From positions 78,858 to 142,857 of the forward strand of contig DXWV01000101.1 of the NCBI GenBank assembly GCA_019416685.1: 64,000 nt of DNA. The letters run 5' to 3'. Position 1 is the stretch's first letter, and each line of letters begins with the position of its first letter. The notes under the pieces were generated by a model. That model was given only the letters and a program-made list of their open reading frames with translations, did no database searches and was not told the origin of the DNA. The position numbers were made by a program, and so were the translations under genes. This DNA comes from Bacteroides sp. Lineage in GTDB: Bacteria > Bacteroidota > Bacteroidia > Bacteroidales > Bacteroidaceae. Positions 44,147-52,446 of the stretch are shown here, in pieces.

Positions 44147-46457
44147 ATTTGATAAATAGTATTTTAGTTGCTATTCCTTCTTTACCATCTGCATCAGCAG
44201 CCAATACAAAATAAACCCCTGAAGGAACACGTCTTCCTTGCTGATTCTTTCCATCCCATGTAAATTGTCCACCAACAGAAGTTCCGGCATAAATAAGTTT
44301 ACCACTTACATTGGTTATTTTTACATCCGTATCCTGCACAAGTCCGGTTACGGTGACGACCCCTGTATAATCAGGTTTTACAGGATTAGGGAATGCATAT
44401 ACATCTTCTTTTTTAAAACTACTTTTGGGTTCTATCGCATCACTCTGATAAGATACCAAACCTTTGCTTGTTCCTATGAAAACTTCTCCTGTATTTGGAT
44501 TAATAGCAATAGATTCTATGCTATTTGATAGTAACGGACTATTTTCTGTTGTAAAATGATGTATAGTCTCCAATCCATCGGGACTTAATAGATAGACTCC
44601 ATTTGTTCCTGTTCCTATCCATTTACGGTTTCCTCCATCTATGGCGATGGCATTTATTTCATCATTTTCTAATAAGAAATCCGCCAGATTGGTTCCGTCA
44701 TTACGGGGAACTTTTATTTGTGTACAATAAAAATCGTCATCAAAGAATTTTGAAGGATTATTAAGAATAATTGGTCCTTGTCCGGTTCCTATCCAAATAA
44801 CTCCATTTTTGTCTTCCGCAATGCAATTAATACTTTTATGATTAAGAGCTGTACCATCCTGATTGGTAAAGTTACTGACGAATTTATGCTGGTGATCAGA
44901 AACATCTTCCAAAGTATTTTTAGTATTAACACAAAATACCCCATAATTAGCCATCCAGGCCGAAGTAACCCAAAACCATCCTCTTTTGTCAAAAAGAGTA
45001 TTTTCCAAGTTATTAACACCGGTAATTTCCGGATAACGTAAACTTACCCATTTTCCGTCTGCTTTTAATATTTTAATTGGATTTTGGACTCCTGTTGCTT
45101 TATATCCCCCATAATTAGTCATCCAGAGATTATTATCATTATCATATTTTAGTCCATTAATACGTATATATACATTACTATTTTTATCTGCTGATTCGAG
45201 TGCACTGTTATGCATACTATATTGCTTAACAAATTTCTTATTTCTAAATTCATATAATCCTTCTCCCACTGAAGCGGCAAAATGGTGTTCCGGATCATTA
45301 GGGTCTTGTATAACACAACTAATATCTCTATATAATTGGTTAGTTACTTCTTTTATACCATCTTCCTGAAAATTATTCCAGGTATTATTTCTTAATTCCA
45401 TTATAGTACCAGCACGCTCTAGCCGATTTCCTATTTGTCCTCCGCCTGCGATAAGGAGACTTTCGTCTTCAAAAGTCATATAGTAGGTATAATTTCTTTT
45501 AGGACTATCCGGAATAATAGATTGTACAGTCTCTTCCAGTTTATTTGATTGTTCATTATATTTGTAGCCTACTAATCCGTCATTATAGCGACTGGCCCAA
45601 TATGTACCATTGTCGTAAGAGAAATGTGATACTCCTAACTGATGATTTAATTTATTATTTTTATCTAAACTCGAAAATATGGTAAGTGAATTACTATTTC
45701 CTACTATAAACTTGTCTCCGTAAGTATTCATAAAATTATAATATCCACTGATAAGTTGTGAATAACTATAATCTTCCTTGTTAATAAGATTAATTCCCCA
45801 TACTATATTTCCTATTAATTCATTATTATAGATTGATAAACAGCTATATATGTTATTTGAAACTTTCTTCCAGTTATTAACATCCAATAAATTATCGGTT
45901 AATAGTCCTGTGAATAATCCTTCGGAAGACGCTGCATATATTTTTTTATCATCTACTGCACAGGCATTGATTTTTTTATTTAGAATATATGCATTACTGA
46001 TTTCTCTTTTCTTTAAATTCAAAACCACAATTCCAAAAGGAGTCGATAAATAAGCATATTCTTTAATAAAATAAATATGATTAATATCTTTGTTCTGTGC
46101 CATATTTTTATTCATATAATCTGGTAGATTATATACATCTTCATCATTTACCAATAAGTCTATGTTTGCATTGGAGTATACAATGATCAGTGTCTTGTAA
46201 GTACTTTGATATGCTATATATGCTATATCAGTATCGCTCAATGGATTCCCTTTCTGATAACGATGAACAGAAGTATCTTCTTTATCATAAGAGAATAGAC
46301 TACCGTTGCCTAAGGCATAAATCAGATTACCAGCAGGTTCAGAATGCGTCACATTGTGATAGGACAAATAAGTTTGCCAGCTTCCAATAGCATGTTGTGC
46401 ATATAGTGGTATAGCAGCAAAAAGAGCAACAATGGTATATACTATCTTTTTTTTCAT
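44145..46457 (-). CDS. porZ: T9SS surface protein PorZ-like
   Basis: This is a 770-residue protein with a signal peptide (ALFAAIPLYAQ). Beta-propeller repeats of the two-component-propeller type fill most of it (NNLWMTNYGG, GVIWIGTGQG, VFIGTSKGLVSYQ). The last ~85 residues are a T9SS-type sorting domain (VYAFPNPVKPDYTG, VYFVLAADADGKEG, TKILFIK). Length and layout match Porphyromonas PorZ (~776 residues), a surface subunit that delivers anionic LPS to the sortase PorU for attachment to T9SS cargo. No por/spr membrane core genes are in the window. It shares a strand and a 10-bp spacing with rdgB. A generic propeller protein is the alternative. Confidence 0.8.
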   Translation of the reverse strand: MKKKIVYTIVALFAAIPLYAQHAIGSWQTYLSYHNVTHSEPAGNLIYALGNGSLFSYDKEDTSVHRYQKGNPLSDTDIAYIAYQSTYKTLIIVYSNANIDLLVNDEDVYNLPDYMNKNMAQNKDINHIYFIKEYAYLSTPFGIVVLNLKKREISNAYILNKKINACAVDDKKIYAASSEGLFTGLLTDNLLDVNNWKKVSNNIYSCLSIYNNELIGNIVWGINLINKEDYSYSQLISGYYNFMNTYGDKFIVGNSNSLTIFSSLDKNNKLNHQLGVSHFSYDNGTYWASRYNDGLVGYKYNEQSNKLEETVQSIIPDSPKRNYTYYMTFEDESLLIAGGGQIGNRLERAGTIMELRNNTWNNFQEDGIKEVTNQLYRDISCVIQDPNDPEHHFAASVGEGLYEFRNKKFVKQYSMHNSALESADKNSNVYIRINGLKYDNDNNLWMTNYGGYKATGVQNPIKILKADGKWVSLRYPEITGVNNLENTLFDKRGWFWVTSAWMANYGVFCVNTKNTLEDVSDHQHKFVSNFTNQDGTALNHKSINCIAEDKNGVIWIGTGQGPIILNNPSKFFDDDFYCTQIKVPRNDGTNLADFLLENDEINAIAIDGGNRKWIGTGTNGVYLLSPDGLETIHHFTTENSPLLSNSIESIAINPNTGEVFIGTSKGLVSYQSDAIEPKSSFKKEDVYAFPNPVKPDYTGVVTVTGLVQDTDVKITNVSGKLIYAGTSVGGQFTWDGKNQQGRRVPSGVYFVLAADADGKEGIATKILFIK

Positions 46458-46467
46458 AAGTTAGTTA

Positions 46468-47049
46468 TTATAAAGAGTGAAGAAATTCACAGAGCTTATT
46501 TATAGCTAACGCGCGATGACTGATTTTATTTTTTATATCACTCCCAAGTTCGGCAAATGTTTCATTATATCCTTCTGGGATGAAGATAGGATCGTATCCA
46601 AATCCTGAATCCCCTCTTTTGGTAATACCTATTTCTCCTTTTATAATTCCTTCAAACAAATATTTATTTCCATCGATAATAAGTGAAATAGCTGTACGAA
46701 ATTGCGCTTTACGGTTGTTTTTTTCTTTTAAATTATCGAGCAATTTAATCATATTGGCTTCTGAATTATGTCCATAACCGGCATAACGGGCAGAATATAC
46801 CCCGGGAGCTCCTTCTAATGCTTCAACCTCAAGCCCGGTATCGTCAGCAAAACAATTCATTCCATAATTCTCATAGATAAACTGAGATTTTAGCAGCGCA
46901 TTTCCTTCCAGAGTATCAGCTGTTTCCGGAATATTTGTATGACAGTTTATATCATTTAGGCTGAGGAGTTCTATTTGATTGCCTAAAATAGCTGATACTT
47001 CTTCTAATTTATGAAGATTATTAGTAGCAAAGACAAGTTTTCTTTTCAT
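46468..47049 (-). CDS. rdgB: RdgB/HAM1 family non-canonical purine NTP pyrophosphatase
   Basis: This is a 193-residue cytoplasmic enzyme. Family motifs are present: FATNNLHKLEEVSAIL at the N-terminus, FADDTGLEVEALEGAPGVYSARYAG in the middle, and GDSGFGYDPIFIPEGY and KNKISHRALAI near the end. It hydrolyses ITP, dITP and XTP to monophosphates and protects DNA from base-analogue incorporation. It is probably cotranscribed with porZ (10-bp gap). Its promoter region overlaps that of the divergent phosphoethanolamine transferase-like gene. Confidence 0.95.
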   Translation of the reverse strand: MKRKLVFATNNLHKLEEVSAILGNQIELLSLNDINCHTNIPETADTLEGNALLKSQFIYENYGMNCFADDTGLEVEALEGAPGVYSARYAGYGHNSEANMIKLLDNLKEKNNRKAQFRTAISLIIDGNKYLFEGIIKGEIGITKRGDSGFGYDPIFIPEGYNETFAELGSDIKNKISHRALAINKLCEFLHSL

Positions 47050-47056
47050 TCTGCGT

Positions 47057-47064
47057 TATATTTG
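47057..47064 (+). promoter_or_regulatory. -7 box for the accessory block
   Basis: TATATTTG is an exact TAnnTTTG match 27 bp upstream of the ATG at 47092. It lies next to a minus-strand box (TATTTTTG at 47080-47087) for rdgB, so the two divergent promoters overlap. Confidence 0.5.
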
Positions 47065-47079
47065 ATATATTATATTTCA

Positions 47080-47087
47080 CAAAAATA
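47080..47087 (-). promoter_or_regulatory. -7 box for rdgB
   Basis: The minus strand reads TATTTTTG, an exact TAnnTTTG match 30 bp upstream of the rdgB start. Confidence 0.45.
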
Positions 47088-47091
47088 CAGA

Positions 47092-48621
47092 ATGAGACGG
47101 ATTTTGAAAACAAATAACGTAAAACTTTGGATTTTAATCGCATTACTTACATTGTTTTATGGATTTGCATTTATTTTTTCAGAGTTTTATGGTTCACCTT
47201 TTGGGGGTGTTAAAGACTTTTGCATTCTTGCCATGCAATGGGGAGTAGTTGTAATGGGTACCATGGGACTTTTGTATGCTTTAGTTCTGAATAAATACGT
47301 GTTTGCTGTTTTCTTCCCTTTATTAACTGTTTTGTGTACCCTGCTGACTTATTTCAGATATACCCTGCAAGTTGCATTGACTCCGATGATCATTGATTTA
47401 GCCTTGGTAAACGATGCACGTACTTGTTTGGATGTTTTTAGTTTTCAACTTGTTATTTGGATTATATTATCTCTTTGCTTTTCTGCTTTTTGTGTTTATT
47501 ACAGATGGAAATATATAAAAGTAGAAAAATGGTATTTTCATTTATTGGTTGCATTCGTGTTAATAATGCTGACTAACGCGTGGATACCCAGATTGATTCG
47601 TCCTGTAACAGAAAGAATACCTTATTCTATTTATTATAATATATGTCGTTATATAGACGAAAAAAAGATTATTTCAGAAAAAAGAGATACTTTCGACGAA
47701 TCACAAGCTATATGTCATAGTGATTCTTTGACAGTAATATTTGTATTAGGAGAATCTTTACGCTACGACCATCTTCAGCTGAATGGATATGAACGCAATA
47801 CAACTCCACTTTTGGCTAAAGATACATCTGTAGTATCTTTTCCTGATATATATACAGAAGCATATTACACACATACCAGTGTTCCCCATATCCTGACTCG
47901 TGCCGACAGTATTTATCCTGAAAGAGCCTATAATGAGCAATCTTTTATAACTCTGTTCAAGCAGGCGGGTTATCGTACTTCCTGGATTGCCAATCAGGAG
48001 TCTGTTGATACCTATGTATATTTTATGAATGAATGTGATACATTGATTTATGCTAATAGGGGACAGTCATTGTATAAGTTTGATAAATGGCTTGATGGTG
48101 ATTTATTACCTTATTATAAGGATGAACTTCAGCACGGAAACACAAAGAAATTTATCCTTTTGCATACCATAGGTTCTCATTGGTGGTATAATGCCCGTTT
48201 TCCTGATTCTTTTGAACAGTTTAAGCCTGTCATTAAAAGTAGAGTTGTTTCCTCCTGCACGCGTGAAGAGATGATAAATTCTTATGATAACACAGTTTTA
48301 TATACAGATTATATCATGAGTCGGTTAATTGATGAATTGAAGGAAAAGAAAGCTATTTTATTTTTCCTGTCCGATCATGGTGAAGCTTTGGGCGAAGATG
48401 GTTATTATCTTCATGCAGAAGATTATCCTATGTTACATCGTCCAGCATGTTTTGTTTGGTATTCTTCTTCTTATGCTTTAGCGTATCCTGATAAGATTCG
48501 CAACTTAAACAAAAATAAAATGAAACACTATAGAACTGATTTTATGTTTCATAGCATATTAGATGCTGCTGATATAGAGAGTGAATACATTAATAAAAAA
48601 TTTAGTATATTGGAAAATTGA
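47092..48621 (+). CDS. Phosphoethanolamine transferase-like membrane sulfatase-fold protein
   Basis: This is a 509-residue protein when started at the ATG at 47092 (MRRILKTNN). A longer frame from 47011 runs back into rdgB and past its promoter, so it is rejected. About five membrane helices lie in residues 1-165, followed by a periplasmic alkaline-phosphatase-fold domain. FVLGESLRYDHLQLNGY (metal-binding Glu), T260 in THTSVPHILT (candidate nucleophile, aligning with the EptA Thr) and FLSDHGEALGEDGYYLHAE (Asp-His metal ligands) fit the EptA/CptA family. Members add phosphoethanolamine to lipid A, LPS core or surface glycans. It is the first gene of the plus-strand accessory block and touches the next gene. 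Confidence 0.85.
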   Translation: MRRILKTNNVKLWILIALLTLFYGFAFIFSEFYGSPFGGVKDFCILAMQWGVVVMGTMGLLYALVLNKYVFAVFFPLLTVLCTLLTYFRYTLQVALTPMIIDLALVNDARTCLDVFSFQLVIWIILSLCFSAFCVYYRWKYIKVEKWYFHLLVAFVLIMLTNAWIPRLIRPVTERIPYSIYYNICRYIDEKKIISEKRDTFDESQAICHSDSLTVIFVLGESLRYDHLQLNGYERNTTPLLAKDTSVVSFPDIYTEAYYTHTSVPHILTRADSIYPERAYNEQSFITLFKQAGYRTSWIANQESVDTYVYFMNECDTLIYANRGQSLYKFDKWLDGDLLPYYKDELQHGNTKKFILLHTIGSHWWYNARFPDSFEQFKPVIKSRVVSSCTREEMINSYDNTVLYTDYIMSRLIDELKEKKAILFFLSDHGEALGEDGYYLHAEDYPMLHRPACFVWYSSSYALAYPDKIRNLNKNKMKHYRTDFMFHSILDAADIESEYINKKFSILEN

Positions 48622-48623
48622 TT

Positions 48624-49622
48624 ATGAGGCGCATAGATTGGATAGATTATGGTAAAGTAATAGGAATATATTTGGTAGTATTAGGGCATACCAATTTATT
48701 TTTCTCTTTTAAAGATGGTATTTATATATTTCATATGCCTGTATTCTTTTTTATATCAGGATATCTTTTTTCATTCTCACGAAATCCTGTCTATAAAGAT
48801 TTTGTAAAAAAAAGGTTTAGGCAATTAATTATCCCTTATGTATGGATAAACATAATTACCTATTTATTCTGGTTTGTTTTAGGAAGACATTTTGGGGATG
48901 ATGCTAATGCAAATATTCCATGGTATGATCCGTTAATTGGCGCTTTATTAGGGAATGGAAGTAAATTGATACATGATGTTCCTATCTGGTTTCTTGTATG
49001 TTTATTTGTAGTGGAAAATTTGTTTTATTTGTTATTTAAAAGGATAAAACATTTTTGGATTGGATTAATAATTTTTATTATGGTAGCTTATCTTAATTAT
49101 ACGTTTAATCCATACCTCATGCCTTTTAGTTTTAATACAGCTATCGTTGCTATGATATTTTATGTATTTGGATATATGATGAAAGAAAAAGAATTCTTTA
49201 GAAAGTCCAATGTTTTATATTTGATTATAGCTTTAGGAATTTTAATATGGGCATCCATTTTGAATGGAAGAGTAGAAATGTATAAAAACTTTTATAATAA
49301 TTATTTTTTGTTTTTATTGGGAGGGACAGCTGGTATAATTTTTATAGTTAATATATGCCTTTATTTATCTTCATGGTTTGGCGATGCTAACTGGATTAAA
49401 TATCTTTCAAATAATACTATAATCATAAGTGGATTTCATTTAATGACATTTTCTTTTATAAAAGCTGTGATGGTTTATATCTTATCTATTCCTCTTACTG
49501 TTTTAGAAGGAAAAATAGGGGTGAATATTCTATTTAGCATTATTAGCATGATTCTCTGTTTGCCTTTGATTTTCTTTATAAATAAGTATTGTCCTTTTAT
49601 TATAGGTAGAAAATTTAAATAA
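48624..49622 (+). CDS. Membrane acyltransferase (acyltransferase 3 family)
   Basis: This is a 332-residue protein from the ATG at 48624, two bases after the preceding stop; an upstream TTG is less likely. Around ten hydrophobic segments are present. The N-terminus has the family pattern IDYGKVIGIYLVVLGHTNLF, with the catalytic-type His after LG, and FHMPVFFFISGYLF follows. Members O-acetylate or otherwise acylate surface polysaccharides and LPS from the inner membrane. The acceptor is unknown. Coupling to the phosphoethanolamine transferase-like gene suggests surface glycan or LPS decoration, which is inference. Confidence 0.85.
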   Translation: MRRIDWIDYGKVIGIYLVVLGHTNLFFSFKDGIYIFHMPVFFFISGYLFSFSRNPVYKDFVKKRFRQLIIPYVWINIITYLFWFVLGRHFGDDANANIPWYDPLIGALLGNGSKLIHDVPIWFLVCLFVVENLFYLLFKRIKHFWIGLIIFIMVAYLNYTFNPYLMPFSFNTAIVAMIFYVFGYMMKEKEFFRKSNVLYLIIALGILIWASILNGRVEMYKNFYNNYFLFLLGGTAGIIFIVNICLYLSSWFGDANWIKYLSNNTIIISGFHLMTFSFIKAVMVYILSIPLTVLEGKIGVNILFSIISMILCLPLIFFINKYCPFIIGRKFK

Positions 49623-49754
49623 CATCCTAAAAATAGACGTATTATTTTTGGGTTGTTATTAAGATATTGATTATTCTGTTATTAATAATGTAATTTTCGA
49701 ATTTAGATATATATTTGATTCTCATATATTTCTATAATAAATTAAGTACTATTG

Positions 49755-50825
49755 ATGAAAAAAAATTATTTAATTTCATTTCTTCAAATTTATGGTATTA
49801 TATTGGTAGTTATTGGACATGCAAATACTACTTGGTCGGACGATAATCCTTTACAGCCATTTAGAGATTGGATCTATAGTTTTCATATGCCATTATTTGT
49901 ATTTATTTCCGGATATTTATTGCAATATACTTTACAAAAAAAAGAAAATTCTATTGATAATTTAGTTTCAAATAATTATTTGAATTTTGTATATCAAAAA
50001 GTTAAGCGATTGTTATTGCCATATTTATTTATTAGTAGTCTTGTTTTTCTACCTAAAGTTTACCTTAGTCATTATGCATTACATCCAATAGATGGTAATT
50101 TTGAAGCATGGATACATATGCTTATTTATCCATGGGATAATGTTATAAGAATTTATTGGTTTTTGCCAACTTTATTTATAATTACAGTAATTAGTGTCTT
50201 GATAATATGGTTATTGGGTAAATGTAATAATTCTAAAAAGTTATATTTTGTCATAATAGGATTATTATTGTTGATGATTTACAATCCATTGCGCGGATTT
50301 CTTTTGTTTAACTTGGAAGGAGTTATTCATTATTTAGCTTATTTCGTATTAGGCATTTATTATTCTCAATTTCAAAAACAAATTGATAGGATGTTATACT
50401 TGAAATCTCATATTACACTTATCATTACTTTCTCAATTTCTATACTACTACTTTTATTTCATACTTCTAATCCACCCTATTCCATTCTTCCATCTCATAT
50501 TTATTTATATTCTACTGTTTATATCATTAAGTCCATAAATGGAATCCTAATGAGTATTTCATTAGGATATTTATATATTGAAAAGAAATGGACATTCCTT
50601 AATATCTTATATGGTTCTTCTTCAGCTATTTATCTTTTTTCTTGGTTTCCTCAAGTAGCATTTCAGAATTTATTGACAGAATTTATTCCTATTTCATGGC
50701 AAATGGTAACCTTTTTGGCAATAGTATCAGGAATATACGTACCTTTTCTTATTTATAAAATACTTTTATATATAAAGAATAGAGGTAAATGTGGAAAATA
50801 TTTGGCTTTACTATTTGGTCAATAA
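49755..50825 (+). CDS. Membrane acyltransferase (acyltransferase 3 family), second
   Basis: This is a 356-residue protein from the ATG at 49755. It shows the same pattern as the preceding gene: SFLQIYGIILVVIGHANTTW at the N-terminus and FHMPLFVFISGYLLQY, with about ten membrane helices. The sequence is clearly diverged from its neighbour, so this is not a recent duplication. It is separated from it by 132 bp of AT-rich DNA without a recognised feature. The acceptor is unknown. The following gap (50826-51034) is very AT-rich, and no gene or hairpin was recognised in it. Confidence 0.85.
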   Translation: MKKNYLISFLQIYGIILVVIGHANTTWSDDNPLQPFRDWIYSFHMPLFVFISGYLLQYTLQKKENSIDNLVSNNYLNFVYQKVKRLLLPYLFISSLVFLPKVYLSHYALHPIDGNFEAWIHMLIYPWDNVIRIYWFLPTLFIITVISVLIIWLLGKCNNSKKLYFVIIGLLLLMIYNPLRGFLLFNLEGVIHYLAYFVLGIYYSQFQKQIDRMLYLKSHITLIITFSISILLLLFHTSNPPYSILPSHIYLYSTVYIIKSINGILMSISLGYLYIEKKWTFLNILYGSSSAIYLFSWFPQVAFQNLLTEFIPISWQMVTFLAIVSGIYVPFLIYKILLYIKNRGKCGKYLALLFGQ

Positions 50826-51034
50826 TTAGAGAGTTCTATAGATATATAATGAATAGCGATTTTTTTTCATATTTCATCTATTATTTTCTATGATTAAATT
50901 TGTTACAGATAAATTGTGAGTATTGTTAAATAATATGAATTATTGATATGTAATATTGAATAAAATAGTTTTTGATTGCTTTTTAGTTTCATATTGTTTA
51001 TTTTTATAAAATATAACTTTAAAAATATACAATT

Positions 51035-52297
51035 ATGAAAACTAACAATGCAATTTTTATCTTAATTATTCTTTTCTTCTGTTGTTCAGCGAGTCATGCA
51101 CAATTAAAAGTTCTTTCGAATGGTAAAGTTGGAATTGGAACTGCTACTCCTAAGTACGGTTTTTTGGATATTGGAAAAACAGGTACTGCCGGTGGATTGA
51201 CCATTTATAACAGCGCATTGACCAATCCTCTTCTTTTTAAATTATATTCTAATGGAGATTATGGTTATTTGAATTTTGGTGGAGTAGCAAAACAAGGAAT
51301 AACAATAAATAAGGATGGCGGTATTGGTCTTGGAGCCGATCCTTCCATAGGATTAAATACTCCAGATTATATTAATGTATATACTTACGGGGGAAAAGCC
51401 GCATTAATGGCTTATGCAAAGTATTCTCACGATTATGGCGATATAATACGGGTTTACTCATGGCGGGATACTGATATGGCTTATGTTGTAAGAGATGTTC
51501 GGAATGGCGGTGGCCCACTTACTTTTTATGTAGCTGGTGACGGAACTGTTTATTCAAAGGGTAGTTTATTGACAGCTTCCGATGAATTTTACAAAGAAAA
51601 TATAACTTCGATAAACAATAGTTTGAACAAAATAAAGCAAATTCGTGGGGTTACTTATAAACTGAAAGAACAAGTTGAAGAAACAGCACCTACTGCAAAT
51701 ACTCTTCAAAGTGATGTTTCTTCCCGAGATACTTTATCTTCTCAATTTCCTGTACCGGTTGAAATCGTCAATAAGATAAAAGCTGAAAAGAAAAGAAAGA
51801 AGGCTGGTTTTATCGCACAGGAATTGGAAGAAATATTCCCGGAAGCTGTTTATACATTACCCAATGGAAAGAAAGCCATTGCTTATTCTGAAATTATTCC
51901 TTTATTAGTGGAAGCCATCAAAGAACAGCAGAATGAAATTGACGAATTGAAACAAGCTAAAAGCATTCAAGCCCGATCTACTATCAGTGATGTAGACAAG
52001 CAATCGGATGTAAACTCATTACTAGATGAAAAGCTGAAAGCCAAACTTTATTCAAACATACCCAATCCTTTTAAGGAACAGACTATCATTTCTTTTTTTA
52101 TCCCCGAAACATCTTCCAGAGCCAGTATTCATATCTATAACCTTCAAGGAAAACAGATTAAACAACTCAATATTGAGTCACGAGGAAATGGTTCAGTAAC
52201 TATCAATGGTTATGAATTGACTCCGGGAATGTATATGTATTCATTGATTGTAGATGGCAAAGAAGTTGATACGAAAAAGATGATATTAACCGAATAA
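51035..52297 (+). CDS. S74 (endosialidase-type) chaperone-domain protein with T9SS tail
   Basis: This is a 420-residue protein with a signal peptide (FFCCSASHAQ). Residues ~22-175 are a beta-rich, glycine-rich stalk-like part (VLSNGKVGIGTATPKYGFLDIG, as in bacterial tail-fibre-like proteins). An S74 intramolecular chaperone domain runs from about S182 (SDEFYKENI) to residue ~310 (KAGFIAQELEEIFPEAV, AIAYSEIIPLLVEAIKEQQ). S74 domains trimerise beta-helical fibres and usually cleave themselves off at their first Ser. Here a type A T9SS sorting domain follows (YSNIPNPFKEQTII, IHIYNLQGKQIKQL, MYMYSLIVDGKEV). No phage genes are nearby, so it is read as a cell-surface fibre. Confidence 0.8.
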   Translation: MKTNNAIFILIILFFCCSASHAQLKVLSNGKVGIGTATPKYGFLDIGKTGTAGGLTIYNSALTNPLLFKLYSNGDYGYLNFGGVAKQGITINKDGGIGLGADPSIGLNTPDYINVYTYGGKAALMAYAKYSHDYGDIIRVYSWRDTDMAYVVRDVRNGGGPLTFYVAGDGTVYSKGSLLTASDEFYKENITSINNSLNKIKQIRGVTYKLKEQVEETAPTANTLQSDVSSRDTLSSQFPVPVEIVNKIKAEKKRKKAGFIAQELEEIFPEAVYTLPNGKKAIAYSEIIPLLVEAIKEQQNEIDELKQAKSIQARSTISDVDKQSDVNSLLDEKLKAKLYSNIPNPFKEQTIISFFIPETSSRASIHIYNLQGKQIKQLNIESRGNGSVTINGYELTPGMYMYSLIVDGKEVDTKKMILTE

Positions 52298-52310
52298 ATG
52301 TGAGGTAATT

Positions 52311-52420
52311 ATGAATAGAATATTACAATTTACGATTTTCATATTTTGGAGCACTTTACTATATTCGTAAGACGTGATAGTTGATGTTATTACTTTTTTT
52401 GTTGATGAAAATCAATAAGC
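52311..52420 (+). pseudogene. Decayed 5' end of a leucine-rich-repeat gene
   Basis: ATG at 52311 opens MNRILQFTIFIFWSTLLYS and then hits TAA at 52368-52370. The first 60 bp differ at about 10 positions from the start of the intact leucine-rich-repeat gene at 54006. Past the stop, the same frame reads DVIVDVITFFVDENQ, which parallels NVIIDGVIFSTDGK of that gene and VVVDDITFSADGK inside the chimeric gene at 52447. It is therefore a remnant of a paralogue's signal peptide and first repeat, cut off just before the chimeric gene. Confidence 0.75.
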
Positions 52421-52446
52421 GTTTAAACGACCAAAATTAGAATATT

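Noticed and set aside
47011..47091. Upstream extension of the phosphoethanolamine transferase-like gene
   Set aside because: The extension overlaps the rdgB coding start and both promoters. The ATG at 47092 directly precedes the first membrane helix.
47092..48621. Glycan sulfatase belonging to a PUL
   Set aside because: It has the alkaline-phosphatase fold but membrane helices and a THTSVP nucleophile region instead of the C/S-x-P-x-R sulfatase motif.
51035..52297. Prophage tail fibre
   Set aside because: The S74 domain is phage-like, but no structural, lysis or integrase genes are near and the protein has a signal peptide and a T9SS tail.
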